This document shows, piece after piece, positions 27,307-36,026 of a stretch of DNA of 64,000 nucleotides; position 1 is the stretch's first letter; each line of letters starts with the position of its first letter. The DNA comes from Planctomycetaceae bacterium (GTDB lineage Bacteria > Planctomycetota > Planctomycetia > Planctomycetales > Planctomycetaceae). The translations under genes were made by a program, and so were the position numbers. The notes under the pieces are model-generated. The model worked only from the letters and a program-made list of their open reading frames with translations, was not told the DNA's origin and did no database searches. The DNA is taken from assembly GCA_021732995.1 (NCBI GenBank), contig JAKFWA010000132.1:84042-148041 (forward strand), in the 5' to 3' direction.

Positions 27307-27354
27307 GCTGATCAAAAAACAACTGCCAATCGGCAATACGCTCTTGTAGCCTAA
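27307..27354 (+). CDS. tmRNA tag-peptide reading frame
   Basis: GCT GAT CAA ... GTA GCC TAA encodes ADQKTTANRQYALVA, then stop. The hydrophobic end (YALVA) fits the ClpXP-type tag and GCT is the usual resume codon, but the exact first codon is inferred because tmRNA resume sites are not defined by sequence alone. Confidence 0.7.
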   Translation, partial: ADQKTTANRQYALVA

Positions 27355-27551
27355 TTGAGGTTACACCGACTGCGGAATCCCTGCCTGAGGAGTCCAAAAG
27401 CCGGTCAAAATTCAGGCTGGCGTCAGTTCACTGCTCACTACAGTTGACGTGAGACAAGTTGCGAGCTGGTTCCGAAAGGCTTTGTTCGCTGAGCCAATCG
27501 GAATGAGATTAATCAACGGAATACGCGCGTAGAAGTGGTTATCAAGGGACG

Positions 27552-27583
<32 letters not shown>

Positions 27584-27590
27584 GTGTGCA

Positions 27591-27622
27591 CGGTTGCATG
27601 CACTCGCATGCAGCCGTTTTTT
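27591..27622 (+). terminator. Rho-independent terminator after ssrA
   Basis: CGGTTGCATG (27591-27600) pairs with CATGCAGCCG (27607-27616; one G-T), loop CACTCG, then TTTTTT at 27617-27622. It begins 8 bases after the mature 3' end. Confidence 0.75.
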
Positions 27623-27977
27623 CTTGCACCGACGTGAAATGTGAGATTTGGTCAGTTGGTGATTGCGACTCCGTGCGGCTCAAAACGGGATCATGTGGCA
27701 TCACTTTTGGCATCACTATTTCGGTCGTGATTGCCCGCTCAAAGTGTGCTGGCAGAACTTGCCGGTAGTGAGCGTTCGCAATTTCTTCCGTGTGACCTAC
27801 TGGCGTCGACGCCCCTGCAAACTGGGGAGCAGTGAGCCGATCAGCGCAAAAGCGGCCAGCCATCACCTTGGTGCTGGCGGCAGCCATCTGGAAAATGGTA
27901 CGAGGCAGATCGACGCGTGCCGTACGATCCATCAAGCATGATTCGTGCCGCGCCAAAATCGACGCTTTCATGCTCAT
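27591..27977 (-). pseudogene. Degraded tyrosine-integrase C-terminus
   Basis: The minus-strand frame contains 'HTEEIANAHYRQVLPAHFERA', which matches the C-terminal tail of planctomycete tyrosine recombinases (a His, then a Tyr in 'HY.QV...HF.KA', the active-site tyrosine region). The upstream catalytic core (R...HxxR) is not visible in any frame to 28480, so only the tail remains, and its reading frame runs on into the tmRNA 3' end. Integrases commonly end beside their attachment site, which supports an old insertion at ssrA. Identification rests on a short motif. Confidence 0.5.
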
Positions 27978-28482
27978 TCAGAGCCCACTGAGAATGCGCC
28001 TCATCTAACTACGCCTCACCAAGGCGACTCCCGCCACAAAGGGCTTGATTGCCAGTGCACGATGACACTGCACTATGACGCTTCTGCCCCGTTTGAACTT
28101 TCAGCGGCAGCTTCTCTTGAGCGTTAACTAGCGCCATGACAGGTAATGCCCCCCCTTTGGCGTCCACAACGAAATATCGCAGACCTTTGTGGTTGGCATC
28201 GTGATTGCATTTCATCAGCTCATTCAGCGAGTGCTCTCGCATTGTTGGCGATTGAGGAACTGACTCTTCGAAATCCAACTGCGCCAGCCCTCAAATTGCT
28301 CCTGGCTCCCAAAGTTGGGCAGCAAGGAAACTGCACGGCAGTGTGCGGAGTGAGCCCAATGTATGCGGATTGTGGCGCGCTCTGGCTGAGAAGCTTCAAC
28401 GCCGAGCGAGTCGAATCAGCGTTTCCTCTTCTTTGCGACTAACGAATTCCCCGCGTTCTCTCCATCATTTCAAGGATGCCGC
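27978..28482. other. Non-coding or decayed stretch before hcp
   Basis: No ORF here resembles a known protein; an 89-codon minus frame (28009-28278) has no recognisable domain or RBS. It holds the candidate sigma-54 promoter at 28194-28209 and an inverted repeat upstream of it (AGTGCA 28054-28059 and TGCACT 28069-28074) that could be an activator site. Confidence 0.4.
28194..28209 (+). promoter_or_regulatory. Candidate sigma-54 promoter for hcp
   Basis: TGGCAT-N5-TTGCA: one mismatch to TGGCAC-N5-TTGCW, with the invariant GG and GC exactly 10 bases apart. It is 274 bases before the hcp start. A sigma-54 activator is encoded in the same island at 42850. Confidence 0.5.
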
Positions 28483-29769
28483 GTGTTTTGTAATCAATGC
28501 GAACAAACTCAGAATGGAACCGGCTGCACCGAAATTGGCGTGTGCGGCAAAGATCCCGACATTCAATCGCTGCAAGAGATCTTGTTGTATGGTGTGAAAG
28601 GCATGGCGGCGTATGCGCATCATGCGCGGCGACTTGGCAAGGTCGATGAAGCGGTCGATGCATTCGTCGAGGAGGCCTTGTTTGCGACGGTGACTAACGT
28701 GAACTTTGATATGGAGAGTCTCTTCGAACTGGTTCTTGAGTGTGGCCGTCAGAATATTCGTGTCATGCAGATGCTCGACGAAGGGCACTCCGAGCGATTC
28801 GGCACACCGGGGCCGACGACTGTCTACGAAGGGACCAAAGCTGGTCCGGGAATTCTTGTCACCGGCCATGACATGGCTGATCTGGCGGATTTGCTTTATC
28901 AGGCGTCAGGACAAGGTGTGAATGTCTACACGCACGGCGAAATGCTGCCTGCCCATAGTTATCCGAGGTTGCGTGCCTATCCGCATCTCGCCGGCCATTA
29001 CGGTGGGCCCTGGCAGAATCAGCAATGGGAGTTCCCGGCTTTTACCGGGCCGATTCTGGCAACGACTAACTGCGTGTTGATACCGCCAGATAGTTACAAG
29101 GATCGCCTTTTCACGACGCGGGTCACCGCCGTGCCCGGTGGTAAGCGTCTAAAGACGAATGACTTCTCAGAAGTGATCGCGATGGCGAAGAGTTCGCCGG
29201 CATTGCCGGATCGCAAAGTGAAGGAATCGATGATTGGTTTCCATCACAGTGTGATCCTCAGTCTGGCGGACAAGATTGTCGCGGCGGTGAAGTCTGGTGA
29301 GATCAAGCGATTCTATTTGATCGGAGGTTGCGACGGAGCCGAACTGGGCAGGAATTATTACACGAAGCTGGCTCAAGGTGCTCCGCAGGAATCCGTGATT
29401 CTGACGTTGGGATGTGGCAAGTACCGCATTCGTAATCACGACTATGGCACCGTTGCTGGCTTGCCAAGGTTCCTCGACATGGGCCAGTGCAACGACGCCT
29501 ATGGTGCCGTGCAAGTCGCGCTCGGACTGGCCAAGGCATTCAATTGCGGTGTCAACGACTTGCCTCTTTCGATCGTGCTGTCCTGGTTCGAGCAGAAGGC
29601 GGTTGCCGTATTACTGAGCCTGTTTGCGCTCAACGTGAAGGGGATACGGCTGGGCCCGATTCCTCCGGCCTTCGTGTCTCCCAATGTATTTAAGGTCTTG
29701 CAAGAAAAGTTTGACCTGAAGCTCATCGAAGCCGTCCCTCCCCGCGAGCTGGTGCAGTTGTCGGTGTGA
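28483..29769 (+). CDS. hcp: Hydroxylamine reductase / hybrid cluster protein, short class
   Basis: 428 residues from GTG 28483 (AGGA at about 28472). Hcp carries a [4Fe-4S] cluster and a hybrid Fe-S-O cluster and acts on hydroxylamine and NO. The N-terminal ligands are 'CNQCEQT' then 'GCTEIGVCGK' (CX2CX8CX5C). Further hybrid-cluster signatures: 'TGHDMADL' , 'THGEMLPAHSYP', 'ATTNCVLIPPDSYKDRLFTT', 'GGCDGAE', 'TLGCGKYR'. At 428 residues it matches the short (class III) forms, which lack a helical segment of the 550-residue E. coli protein. Followed by the protoglobin and macro-domain genes; the set looks like a nitrosative-stress operon. Confidence 0.93.
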   Translation: MFCNQCEQTQNGTGCTEIGVCGKDPDIQSLQEILLYGVKGMAAYAHHARRLGKVDEAVDAFVEEALFATVTNVNFDMESLFELVLECGRQNIRVMQMLDEGHSERFGTPGPTTVYEGTKAGPGILVTGHDMADLADLLYQASGQGVNVYTHGEMLPAHSYPRLRAYPHLAGHYGGPWQNQQWEFPAFTGPILATTNCVLIPPDSYKDRLFTTRVTAVPGGKRLKTNDFSEVIAMAKSSPALPDRKVKESMIGFHHSVILSLADKIVAAVKSGEIKRFYLIGGCDGAELGRNYYTKLAQGAPQESVILTLGCGKYRIRNHDYGTVAGLPRFLDMGQCNDAYGAVQVALGLAKAFNCGVNDLPLSIVLSWFEQKAVAVLLSLFALNVKGIRLGPIPPAFVSPNVFKVLQEKFDLKLIEAVPPRELVQLSV

Positions 29770-29883
29770 TTGTCCACGCCACCGGGGATGCAAGTCTGAG
29801 TATGTGCTTCACGTGGGCCGGAGTTCAAAGCGTTCCGTCCCGTGCAAAGCTTCTTGAGCTAGTGACAGAGAAGGTTTCGTTTT

Positions 29884-30462
29884 ATGCAGCACATTGATGA
29901 AGCGCGCCTGGATACAGACTCGCAATATCGCTTTGAGTATCTCGCAGGTTTCATCGGGTTCAGTGCAGAGGATGCCGCGTTGATTCAAGCGAGTGCCCCT
30001 TACCTGGGGCCCATCATTCCTGAATTAGTCGAGAAGACCTACGAGAAGCTCTTGAGTTACGACGCTACTTCGCGGCATTTCGTTCCTCGACAAGCGGGGT
30101 ACGAAGGGCCGTTGCCAACCGGCGTGGCGAGTCTGTCACAGGCGCATCCGCAGGTCCAGTTTCGTAAGGAACATCTCAGCCGGTACTTCATGCAACTGCT
30201 CGGTCGGTCGTACGACACCAAGATGGTGCTGTACCTCGACATGGTGGGCAAGATGCACACACCGAAGGCTGGCAGCAAAGAGATCGACGTACCCCTCGTG
30301 CAAATGAACGCACTGATGGGGTTGCTCGCGGACATTCTCACGGAAGCCATCTCGCAGCAGTCGTTCGATGCGCAGACATCGCTGAGAACAATGCGTGCTT
30401 TTCAAAAGCTCCTGTGGATCCAGAACGATTTTATCAGCCGACATTACCAGGCAGTTCATTAA
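29884..30462 (+). CDS. Protoglobin (single-domain globin)
   Basis: 192 residues, all of it a protoglobin-type globin: extra N-terminal helix ('QYRFEYLAGFIGFSAEDAALIQ'; shown partly), 'ELVEKTYEKLLSYDATSRHF', and the F-helix region 'RKEHLSRYFMQLLG' with a candidate proximal His. The globin domain of the sensor kinase at 44325-45506 is of the same broad superfamily. Protoglobins bind O2, CO and NO, and this one could oxidise or buffer NO beside Hcp. ATG 29884 has a GAGAAGG RBS further upstream. No transducer domain is attached. Confidence 0.85.
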   Translation: MQHIDEARLDTDSQYRFEYLAGFIGFSAEDAALIQASAPYLGPIIPELVEKTYEKLLSYDATSRHFVPRQAGYEGPLPTGVASLSQAHPQVQFRKEHLSRYFMQLLGRSYDTKMVLYLDMVGKMHTPKAGSKEIDVPLVQMNALMGLLADILTEAISQQSFDAQTSLRTMRAFQKLLWIQNDFISRHYQAVH

Positions 30463-30525
30463 TGCCGAGCAATTCGCTCCGGGCTGCATCGGTCAGAATG
30501 CAGCTCATCAAAGGAAAGATTGATC

Positions 30526-31011
30526 ATGATTCGTGAAGTCAGCGGTGACATTCTTTTAACCAAGACGGCAGCCATCGCTCACGGCGTAGCTCCCAACGAC
30601 GCCTTCGCTACCGGGCTGGCTCACAGTCTGCGTGAGCAGTGGCCCGCGATGTACAAGGACTATCGACATTTCTGTCAGACGCAACATCCGAAAAGCGGCG
30701 GTACATGGATCTGGTCCGGTCCGGGTAAGCGGATCATCAATCTGATGACTCAAGAGGCGGCATATGATCATGGTGCGAAGGCGGGTCGAGCGACGACAGA
30801 GCATGTCAATCATACGCTCCGGGAACTCAAAAAGTTGATTGACGAAGAGAAGTTGACGAGTGTCGCACTACCTCGCCTGGCCACCGGTGCTGGCGGATTG
30901 AAATGGGAAGACGTCAAACCGCTCATTCAAAAACATCTGGGTGACGCAGGCATTCCGATCATCGTCTACAGCGAGTTCCACGCGGGAGTGGCGGCTGACG
31001 AGAAGCTGTAG
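30526..31011 (+). CDS. Macro-domain protein (ADP-ribose binding type)
   Basis: 161 residues from ATG 30526 (AAGGAAAG at 30511-30518); a TTG two codons upstream is the alternative. The macro fold is seen in 'VSGDILLTKTAAIAHGV', 'NLMTQEA', 'SVALPRLATGAGGLKWEDV' and the C-terminal strand 'PIIVYSEF'. These domains bind or hydrolyse ADP-ribose derivatives; the 'LATGAGGL' loop contacts the diphosphate. It differs from the O-acetyl-ADP-ribose deacetylase type and is closer to the stand-alone Poa1p/DarG-like group (uncertain). No DarT-like toxin is next to it. Its place in a nitrosative/low-oxygen operon is unusual. Confidence 0.8.
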   Translation: MIREVSGDILLTKTAAIAHGVAPNDAFATGLAHSLREQWPAMYKDYRHFCQTQHPKSGGTWIWSGPGKRIINLMTQEAAYDHGAKAGRATTEHVNHTLRELKKLIDEEKLTSVALPRLATGAGGLKWEDVKPLIQKHLGDAGIPIIVYSEFHAGVAADEKL

Positions 31012-31147
31012 CCAACATTTCCCTCGTCAACGCCGCTCAAGCTCTTGCGGTGAACACTCAACCTGCCAGTAAGACTGAGAACTTCTGGAACGGAAATCTG
31101 GCCGCAGGAGCATTGTGTCCTGGACGTCGGCAAGTCCGGAACACCAG

Positions 31148-31175
31148 CCGCACGCCGGGCTTGTTCGGCGTGCGG
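31148..31175. promoter_or_regulatory. Inverted repeat, possible enhancer site or hairpin
   Basis: CCGCACGCCG (31148-31157) and CGGCGTGCGG (31166-31175) are exact reverse complements around an 8-base spacer. The distance to the sigma-54 site (about 110 bases) is what one expects for an enhancer bound by an NtrC-type activator; a terminator for the macro gene lacking a T-tract is the alternative. Confidence 0.4.
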
Positions 31176-31284
31176 ATTGGCACGCTCAATGCCGCTGGCC
31201 TTTGAATCGCTATGTTTCAATCTGTCGAGATTACCTCAGAAAATACTGCATCTGACGCCCGTGGTGATATCGGTGCCCAGTGAC

Positions 31285-31300
31285 TGGCACACCCCTTGCT
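31285..31300 (+). promoter_or_regulatory. Perfect-consensus sigma-54 promoter
   Basis: TGGCAC-ACCCC-TTGCT agrees at every position with TGGCAC-N5-TTGCW. Transcription would begin near 31311, about 65 bases before the first gene of the oxidase cluster. Confidence 0.75.
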
Positions 31301-31376
31301 ATCACACTGCGTCGTGCCTTCCAGCCCTCAATCTGAGTGTGGTCTAGGTCGTTGTAACACGTGAGGAGAATTTCGC

Positions 31377-32426
31377 GTGCTGTCTCGATTTCTGTGGATT
31401 AGCTGTCTGTCGGTCGTCGTCTTTGCACAGGGATGCAAACCTGCGATTGACGCGCATTTTGTCACGTCTGAGGCCGTTGCGAAGCTGGATACCAAGCTGC
31501 AAGACCCGATTCGCAAGGTGGTGCTTGATCAATCGGGGACACCTGCAGCACCTAAGCTGCTGGGCAATCAAGAGAAATCAAAGGCGCACCTGACTAACGG
31601 TCGTGATCTTTATCTCAAGCATTGTCAGCAGTGTCACGGCCAGTCAGGTGATGGCAACGGGCCGGCGGGGAAGTATCTCTATCCTCGACCTCGTGACTAC
31701 CGCCCTGGCATCTTCAAATTCACATCGACTCCCTATGGGTCAAAGCCTCGACGCGTTGACCTCCTTCGCACGCTGGAGAAAGGCATACCCGGCACGTCCA
31801 TGCCGACATTTCGCTTGCTGCCGAAGGCTGAACGCGAAGCGCTCGTAGACTACGTGTTGGTGCTGACGTTGCGAGGCGAGTTAGAGGGACGGCTGGCCTA
31901 TGAAGTGGCTGCCGAAGATGCGCTCGATACCGACCTCGTTCCGGAATTTGTGGAAGGCGTACTCGCTCGCTGGAAGGCCGCCGAGCAGGAGGAAGTGCAC
32001 ACGCTCTCACCTCAGCCTGCAGAGTTCACAGCAGAGCATGTGGCAGCGGGAAAAGCAGCCTTCCTGTCAAAAGGTTGCTCGAAGTGTCATGGCGAAGATG
32101 GGCGAGGACAGACGAAGGACAACATCGGTAAGGATGGTTGGGGGAATGTCACCAAGGCGGCAGACCTCACTTCCGGACTTTTGCACGGTGGCGATCAACC
32201 GCTCGACGTCTATCGACGGATCATCTCGGGTATCAATGGAACTCCGATGCCCGGTTTTAGAAACCTGTTAGAGAAGGAGCCCGAGACGCTCTGGAACCTG
32301 GTTTCCTACGTGCTCTATGTCTCGAACCAGCGTCGCGCTGGCGTCACGCCAATTCCGGGTGCGTTTAACAAAACAACTCCCGAAAGTGGCAGTACGACTG
32401 TGACTGAGCCCACTTCTGCCAACTGA
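31377..32426 (+). CDS. Diheme cytochrome c lipoprotein (possible CcoP substitute)
   Basis: 349 residues from GTG 31377, with AGGAG upstream. The signal peptide ends in a lipobox ('VVFAQGC'), so it should be lipid-anchored outside the inner membrane. Two class I cytochrome c domains: 'CQQCHGQSGDGNGPAG' with Met ligand region 'GIPGTSMPTF' (about residues 80-165), and 'CSKCHGEDGRGQ' with 'GINGTPMPGF' (about 235-320). The oxidase genes that follow lack a ccoP, and this protein has the same two-heme content, so it may take CcoP's place as electron entry point (inference). First gene after the sigma-54 promoter. Confidence 0.88.
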   Translation: MLSRFLWISCLSVVVFAQGCKPAIDAHFVTSEAVAKLDTKLQDPIRKVVLDQSGTPAAPKLLGNQEKSKAHLTNGRDLYLKHCQQCHGQSGDGNGPAGKYLYPRPRDYRPGIFKFTSTPYGSKPRRVDLLRTLEKGIPGTSMPTFRLLPKAEREALVDYVLVLTLRGELEGRLAYEVAAEDALDTDLVPEFVEGVLARWKAAEQEEVHTLSPQPAEFTAEHVAAGKAAFLSKGCSKCHGEDGRGQTKDNIGKDGWGNVTKAADLTSGLLHGGDQPLDVYRRIISGINGTPMPGFRNLLEKEPETLWNLVSYVLYVSNQRRAGVTPIPGAFNKTTPESGSTTVTEPTSAN

Positions 32427-32508
32427 TCTTTGATCCTTTCGCGGATCACTGACCCTGATTTATTCACGAGCTGCCCCTTCAGCTCTTATCTCTGCGGAGA
32501 ACTGCACG

Positions 32509-33189
32509 ATGCAGCCTGGTTATTCGGAACTCGAAGCCAAGCAGCGCGAATTGCTGGAATTGCGACAACGAGCCAACGAGCTCGAAAGCACAATTCTTGA
32601 CGCCGCGGCCGGTCAACCCTGGACGCTGACCGGCTTCTATACAGCTTACTACGCAATGACTGGCTTCATGCTGGGATTGATCGCCGCCACAGTGAGTTTG
32701 CTATTTAATATTATTGGCGCCGCAATTGCGGGTAAAGATTCGCTGGAGCTGATCCGCGTGTACCTCACGTTTCCGCTAGGTGAAAAGGCGTTGTCGCTCA
32801 GTAATCAGGCTGACAAGGTCTATGCCATCAACAATGGAGTCATTCTGGCCGCTGGTTGCTGCCTGTACTTAGTGACCGGCATGCTCTTGGGAGTTCCTTT
32901 TCATGTGACGGCTATGCGGATTGCTGCGACAGCGAAATTGCCAGCGCGACTGCTCTTTGGTGCGGTATTGGGCCTCTTACTGTGGGTCTTCAACTTTTAC
33001 GGGATTCTGTCTTGGTTGCAGCCCATGACTTGTGGCGGCAACTGGATCACCAATCCCGAATACCTGCCGTGGTGGGTTGCCGCATCAACGCACGTTGTGT
33101 TTGGAGTCACGATGGTGCTGGTGTCTCCGCTGGGACAGTACGTGCCCTACCACAGCCCAGCGGAAGATCTCGCCCCGCCGACCACATGA
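32509..33189 (+). CDS. Membrane protein of the cbb3 cluster, unknown
   Basis: 226 residues. A short coiled-coil-like N-terminus ('ELEAKQRELLELRQRANELE') is followed by four to five transmembrane helices, including 'GLIAATVSLLFNIIGAAIAG', 'GVILAAGCCLYLVTGMLLG' and 'LPWWVAASTHVVFGVTMVL'. No motif of a known family is recognised. It sits between the diheme cytochrome and ccoN, so a structural or assembly role in the oxidase is likely. Confidence 0.75.
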   Translation: MQPGYSELEAKQRELLELRQRANELESTILDAAAGQPWTLTGFYTAYYAMTGFMLGLIAATVSLLFNIIGAAIAGKDSLELIRVYLTFPLGEKALSLSNQADKVYAINNGVILAAGCCLYLVTGMLLGVPFHVTAMRIAATAKLPARLLFGAVLGLLLWVFNFYGILSWLQPMTCGGNWITNPEYLPWWVAASTHVVFGVTMVLVSPLGQYVPYHSPAEDLAPPTT

Positions 33190-33275
33190 GTTCGCCAATA
33201 TTGTCAGCTTAAGTGCAGCTCACTCGGATCACCTCGCAACACCACTCAAACCTAACGCTTCTCGGATTAGTGATA

Positions 33276-34685
33276 ATGACGGATGGAACTACTTCGACAT
33301 CATCAGGCCACCTGCGGCACAAAGACCTCGTGGATGAGTTCATGGTCAAAGCCTACTTTGTAATGGCGTTGACATTCATGATGGCTTCAATGTTGGGCGG
33401 ATTCCTGATGGGCTTCCAACTCATCCGGCACAACCCGCTCAGCGGCATCGAGTTCTTCTCGCCTGGCCGTTGGCGAATGCTGCATACGAATGCCATTGCT
33501 TACGGATTTCTCGCCAATGCCTTCCTGGGTCTACTTCATTGGGCAGTACCGCGACTGACTCTGCAAAAGGTGCTCGATCAGCGACTTTCGTGGTTGATCT
33601 TTGGCGCTTGGCAGTTCGTGGTTCTCTCAACTGCCGTTGGGATCTTAAGCGGTCAAGCACAGGGGCTGGAATGGGGCGAAACACCAGTTTGGATTGATCC
33701 GGTGGCGCAGCTTGGATTGCTGCTGCTCGCAATCAACTTTGGTACTCCAATTATTCGTCAGAAGGGGCCGATGTATGTCACACTGTGGTACTTCATGGCT
33801 GCGTTCGTTTGGACCTTCCTGACCTACGCGATGGGCAACTTCCTGCCGCAGTACGTCGTGTCGGGAACCAGTGCTGGCGCTGTCGGCGGTCTGTTCATCC
33901 ATGATCTAGTCGGGCTTTTCGTTACGCCGCTGGGATGGGGTTTGATGTACTACTTCGTGCCCATCGTGCTGAAGAAGCCCATTTGGTCGCATGGCTTGTC
34001 ACTCGTGGGCTTCTGGGGCCTCGCGTTCTTTTATCCGCTCAATGGAATTCATCACTTTCTCTATACCCCGATTCCGATGTTCCTCCAGTACGGAGCCATC
34101 ATGTCGACGATTGCCGTCGAATTTGTGGTGCTCACAGTGATCATCAACTTCTTCGGTACGATTTGGGGACAAGGCCAGGCGATCGTTGCCAACTTGCCTC
34201 TGCGTTGGTTCTACACGGGAATGGTCTTCTACTTCTTGACTTGTTTGCAGTGTGCGATGCAAACAACCCTAACTTTCCAGGCTTTGATTCACTTCACGGA
34301 CTGGGTCGTTGGTCATGCTCATCTGGTGATGTACGGCGTCTTCAGCCAGTGGATCTTCGGTATGATGACGTACCTGTATCCAAGGTTGCTGGGCGTGGAC
34401 TGGTATAGCCGCAAACTTTCGGAATGGCACTATTGGTTATCGGCCGTGGGCGTAGCTGTGATGTCGCTCGACTTGATTCTGGGCGGCCTGTTTCAAGGCT
34501 GGTCGTGGGCAGCGATGCAACCTTGGGAAGCCTCTATTGAGGTGTCCTTCCCATTCTGGTCAATTCGGATCTTCGCCGGCCTGGCGATGTTTGCGAGCCT
34601 GCTGGTGTTTCTCTTCAACCTCTACAAAACCTGGCAACTATCGCGCGGTGCCGTTGTCGCACCAGCACTGGCTCCAGCGACGTAG
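33276..34685 (+). CDS. ccoN: cbb3-type cytochrome c oxidase subunit I
   Basis: 469 residues from ATG 33276, near the normal CcoN length. The catalytic heme-copper subunit reduces O2 to water and pumps protons. Heme and copper ligands are visible: 'RMLHTNAIAYGF' (low-spin heme His), 'FIHDLVGLFVTPLGWGLMYY' (Cu-B His), 'NGIHHFLYTPIP' (His-His pair of Cu-B) and 'VVGHAHLVMYG' (two more heme His). About 12 helices. The ATG has no clear RBS; an upstream in-frame start at 33213 would add a poorly hydrophobic leader. cbb3 oxidases have high O2 affinity and fit a low-oxygen island. Confidence 0.93.
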   Translation: MTDGTTSTSSGHLRHKDLVDEFMVKAYFVMALTFMMASMLGGFLMGFQLIRHNPLSGIEFFSPGRWRMLHTNAIAYGFLANAFLGLLHWAVPRLTLQKVLDQRLSWLIFGAWQFVVLSTAVGILSGQAQGLEWGETPVWIDPVAQLGLLLLAINFGTPIIRQKGPMYVTLWYFMAAFVWTFLTYAMGNFLPQYVVSGTSAGAVGGLFIHDLVGLFVTPLGWGLMYYFVPIVLKKPIWSHGLSLVGFWGLAFFYPLNGIHHFLYTPIPMFLQYGAIMSTIAVEFVVLTVIINFFGTIWGQGQAIVANLPLRWFYTGMVFYFLTCLQCAMQTTLTFQALIHFTDWVVGHAHLVMYGVFSQWIFGMMTYLYPRLLGVDWYSRKLSEWHYWLSAVGVAVMSLDLILGGLFQGWSWAAMQPWEASIEVSFPFWSIRIFAGLAMFASLLVFLFNLYKTWQLSRGAVVAPALAPAT

Positions 34686-34870
34686 TCGTGGTGTTTTTCT
34701 CTGCGTGAGGTTCTCCCGGCGTCTCGCACTTTGTACGTGAACGCCGGATTGAGCTAGAGGCCGGGGCGGCTGCCCGCCTGTGAAGTCGGGTAATGCGATG
34801 GGGAGTTCGTGTTGTGTGACGCGAAGTCGCTCCGGTTCTCTTTTTACAATTCGTGAGGGATGTGTCCGCA

Positions 34871-35590
34871 ATGTTTGAGTCGAAATCGGGTATTATGCTT
34901 ATTGCCGGATTGGTGTTTTTCGGCTTTGCGTTCCTCTCAAATGCAGTTGTTCCAGCGTTGATGTATAACCAGCCGGAACAGACTGCTGAGCAACTCGTCA
35001 ATGCGAACTTGCGGTATCAGTTTGAGGAACTGGCGCGACGCTACCCCGAACCTTTCGTGGAAGCCTTTGGCGAACCGCCCGAGGATGCCACGACTGCAGC
35101 CGACTGGTGGAACAAACAGTGTGCCGAGGCTCTGAGAGTCGGTCGGAACGTCTATGTCGGTGAAGGTTGTTGGCATTGCCATAGCCAGTTTGTGCGACCA
35201 GTCTCCAACGAGGACTTGCGTTGGGGTCCGGTGTCGCGCTCGTGGGAATATCAAAACGAACTTCAGCGGCCTGTGCTGTTCGGTACGCGCCGCGTCGGCC
35301 CCGACCTCTGCCGTGAAGGCGGTCGTCGATCTAGTGATTGGCACGCAGTGCATCTCTTCAAGCCGGTGCTGACATCGCACAAGTCCCCCATGCCGGAGTA
35401 CCCCTGGCTGTTTCAGGGCGAGCCCAACAAGCCCACAAAAAAGGGATTGGCGCTTCTGACGTACGTCCAATGGCTGGGCTCTTGGCTGGAGAGTTATCCG
35501 CACTACGAAGCTTACGAGGACTCACTAGTCAAGGGGATCTCGCTTGAGCCCACTGTCACTTCGGATGCGACGGCAGCAAAGACCGAGTAG
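34871..35590 (+). CDS. ccoO: cbb3-type cytochrome c oxidase monoheme subunit
   Basis: 239 residues from ATG 34871 (GAGGGA at 34855-34860). One N-terminal transmembrane helix ('GIMLIAGLVFFGFAFLSNAVV') anchors a periplasmic heme domain with 'YVGEGCWHCHSQFVRP', the CcoO signature around its CxxCH. Methionine ligand region near 'HKSPMPEYPWLF'. Slightly divergent from proteobacterial CcoO in the insertion 'PEPFVEAFGEPPEDATTAADWW'. Separated from ccoN by 185 bases with no other gene. Confidence 0.92.
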   Translation: MFESKSGIMLIAGLVFFGFAFLSNAVVPALMYNQPEQTAEQLVNANLRYQFEELARRYPEPFVEAFGEPPEDATTAADWWNKQCAEALRVGRNVYVGEGCWHCHSQFVRPVSNEDLRWGPVSRSWEYQNELQRPVLFGTRRVGPDLCREGGRRSSDWHAVHLFKPVLTSHKSPMPEYPWLFQGEPNKPTKKGLALLTYVQWLGSWLESYPHYEAYEDSLVKGISLEPTVTSDATAAKTE

Positions 35591-35665
35591 TCCGTCCACG
35601 TTGTCACTCCACAGCGTATGAAGCACTGAGTTTACGTAGCAGCGAATTGCAGAATGAGGTTTGGG

Positions 35666-35962
35666 ATGGCCAGTAGCAGTCAGGATCGAAGGATGGCACA
35701 GCGGATCACCGCGCTGATGGCATTCGTATTTCTCGTGCCAAGCCTTTTCGGGTTCGGAAGCAAGCTCATTGAGTTGTTCAAGCTGGTGCGTGGTGAAGTC
35801 GATGGAGCTTTCGCGATCGCGCCCGTGATGAATTATGTCCTTGCCAGCACGGGCTTTTTCTTCTTGTTGATGTGGGCTACGACCAACGGAATGTTTCGAG
35901 ACATCGAGGAACCAAAGCGGGCACTGCTGACGCGCGAAGCGGAACTTGATCGGCGCGAGTAA
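35666..35962 (+). CDS. Small two-helix membrane protein of the cbb3 cluster
   Basis: 98 residues from ATG 35666 (GAGGT six bases upstream); an ATG four codons earlier is possible. Two predicted helices: 'ITALMAFVFLVPSLFGFGSKLIE' (partial) and 'VMNYVLASTGFFFLLMWATT'. The tail is charged. No family is recognised, but its place between ccoO and the CcoQ-like gene suggests an accessory subunit. Confidence 0.7.
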   Translation: MASSSQDRRMAQRITALMAFVFLVPSLFGFGSKLIELFKLVRGEVDGAFAIAPVMNYVLASTGFFFLLMWATTNGMFRDIEEPKRALLTREAELDRRE

Positions 35963-36026
35963 TAGTCGCAGTCGGTCTCAGCGCCTTTTGCCTTCTTATA
36001 TAACCTTGCCGAGCGCGTGAATTGCT

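Larger units (their letters stand above)
31012..31376. other. Control region of the oxidase cluster
   Basis: No gene is seen. The region carries a perfect sigma-54 promoter (31285-31300), a second partial match (TGGCAC-GCTCA-ATGCC, 31178-31193) and a 10-bp inverted repeat (31148-31175). Confidence 0.6.

Noticed and set aside
28009..28278. 89-codon minus-strand frame before hcp
   Set aside because: No recognisable domain, RBS or codon pattern; it overlaps the probable hcp promoter region.
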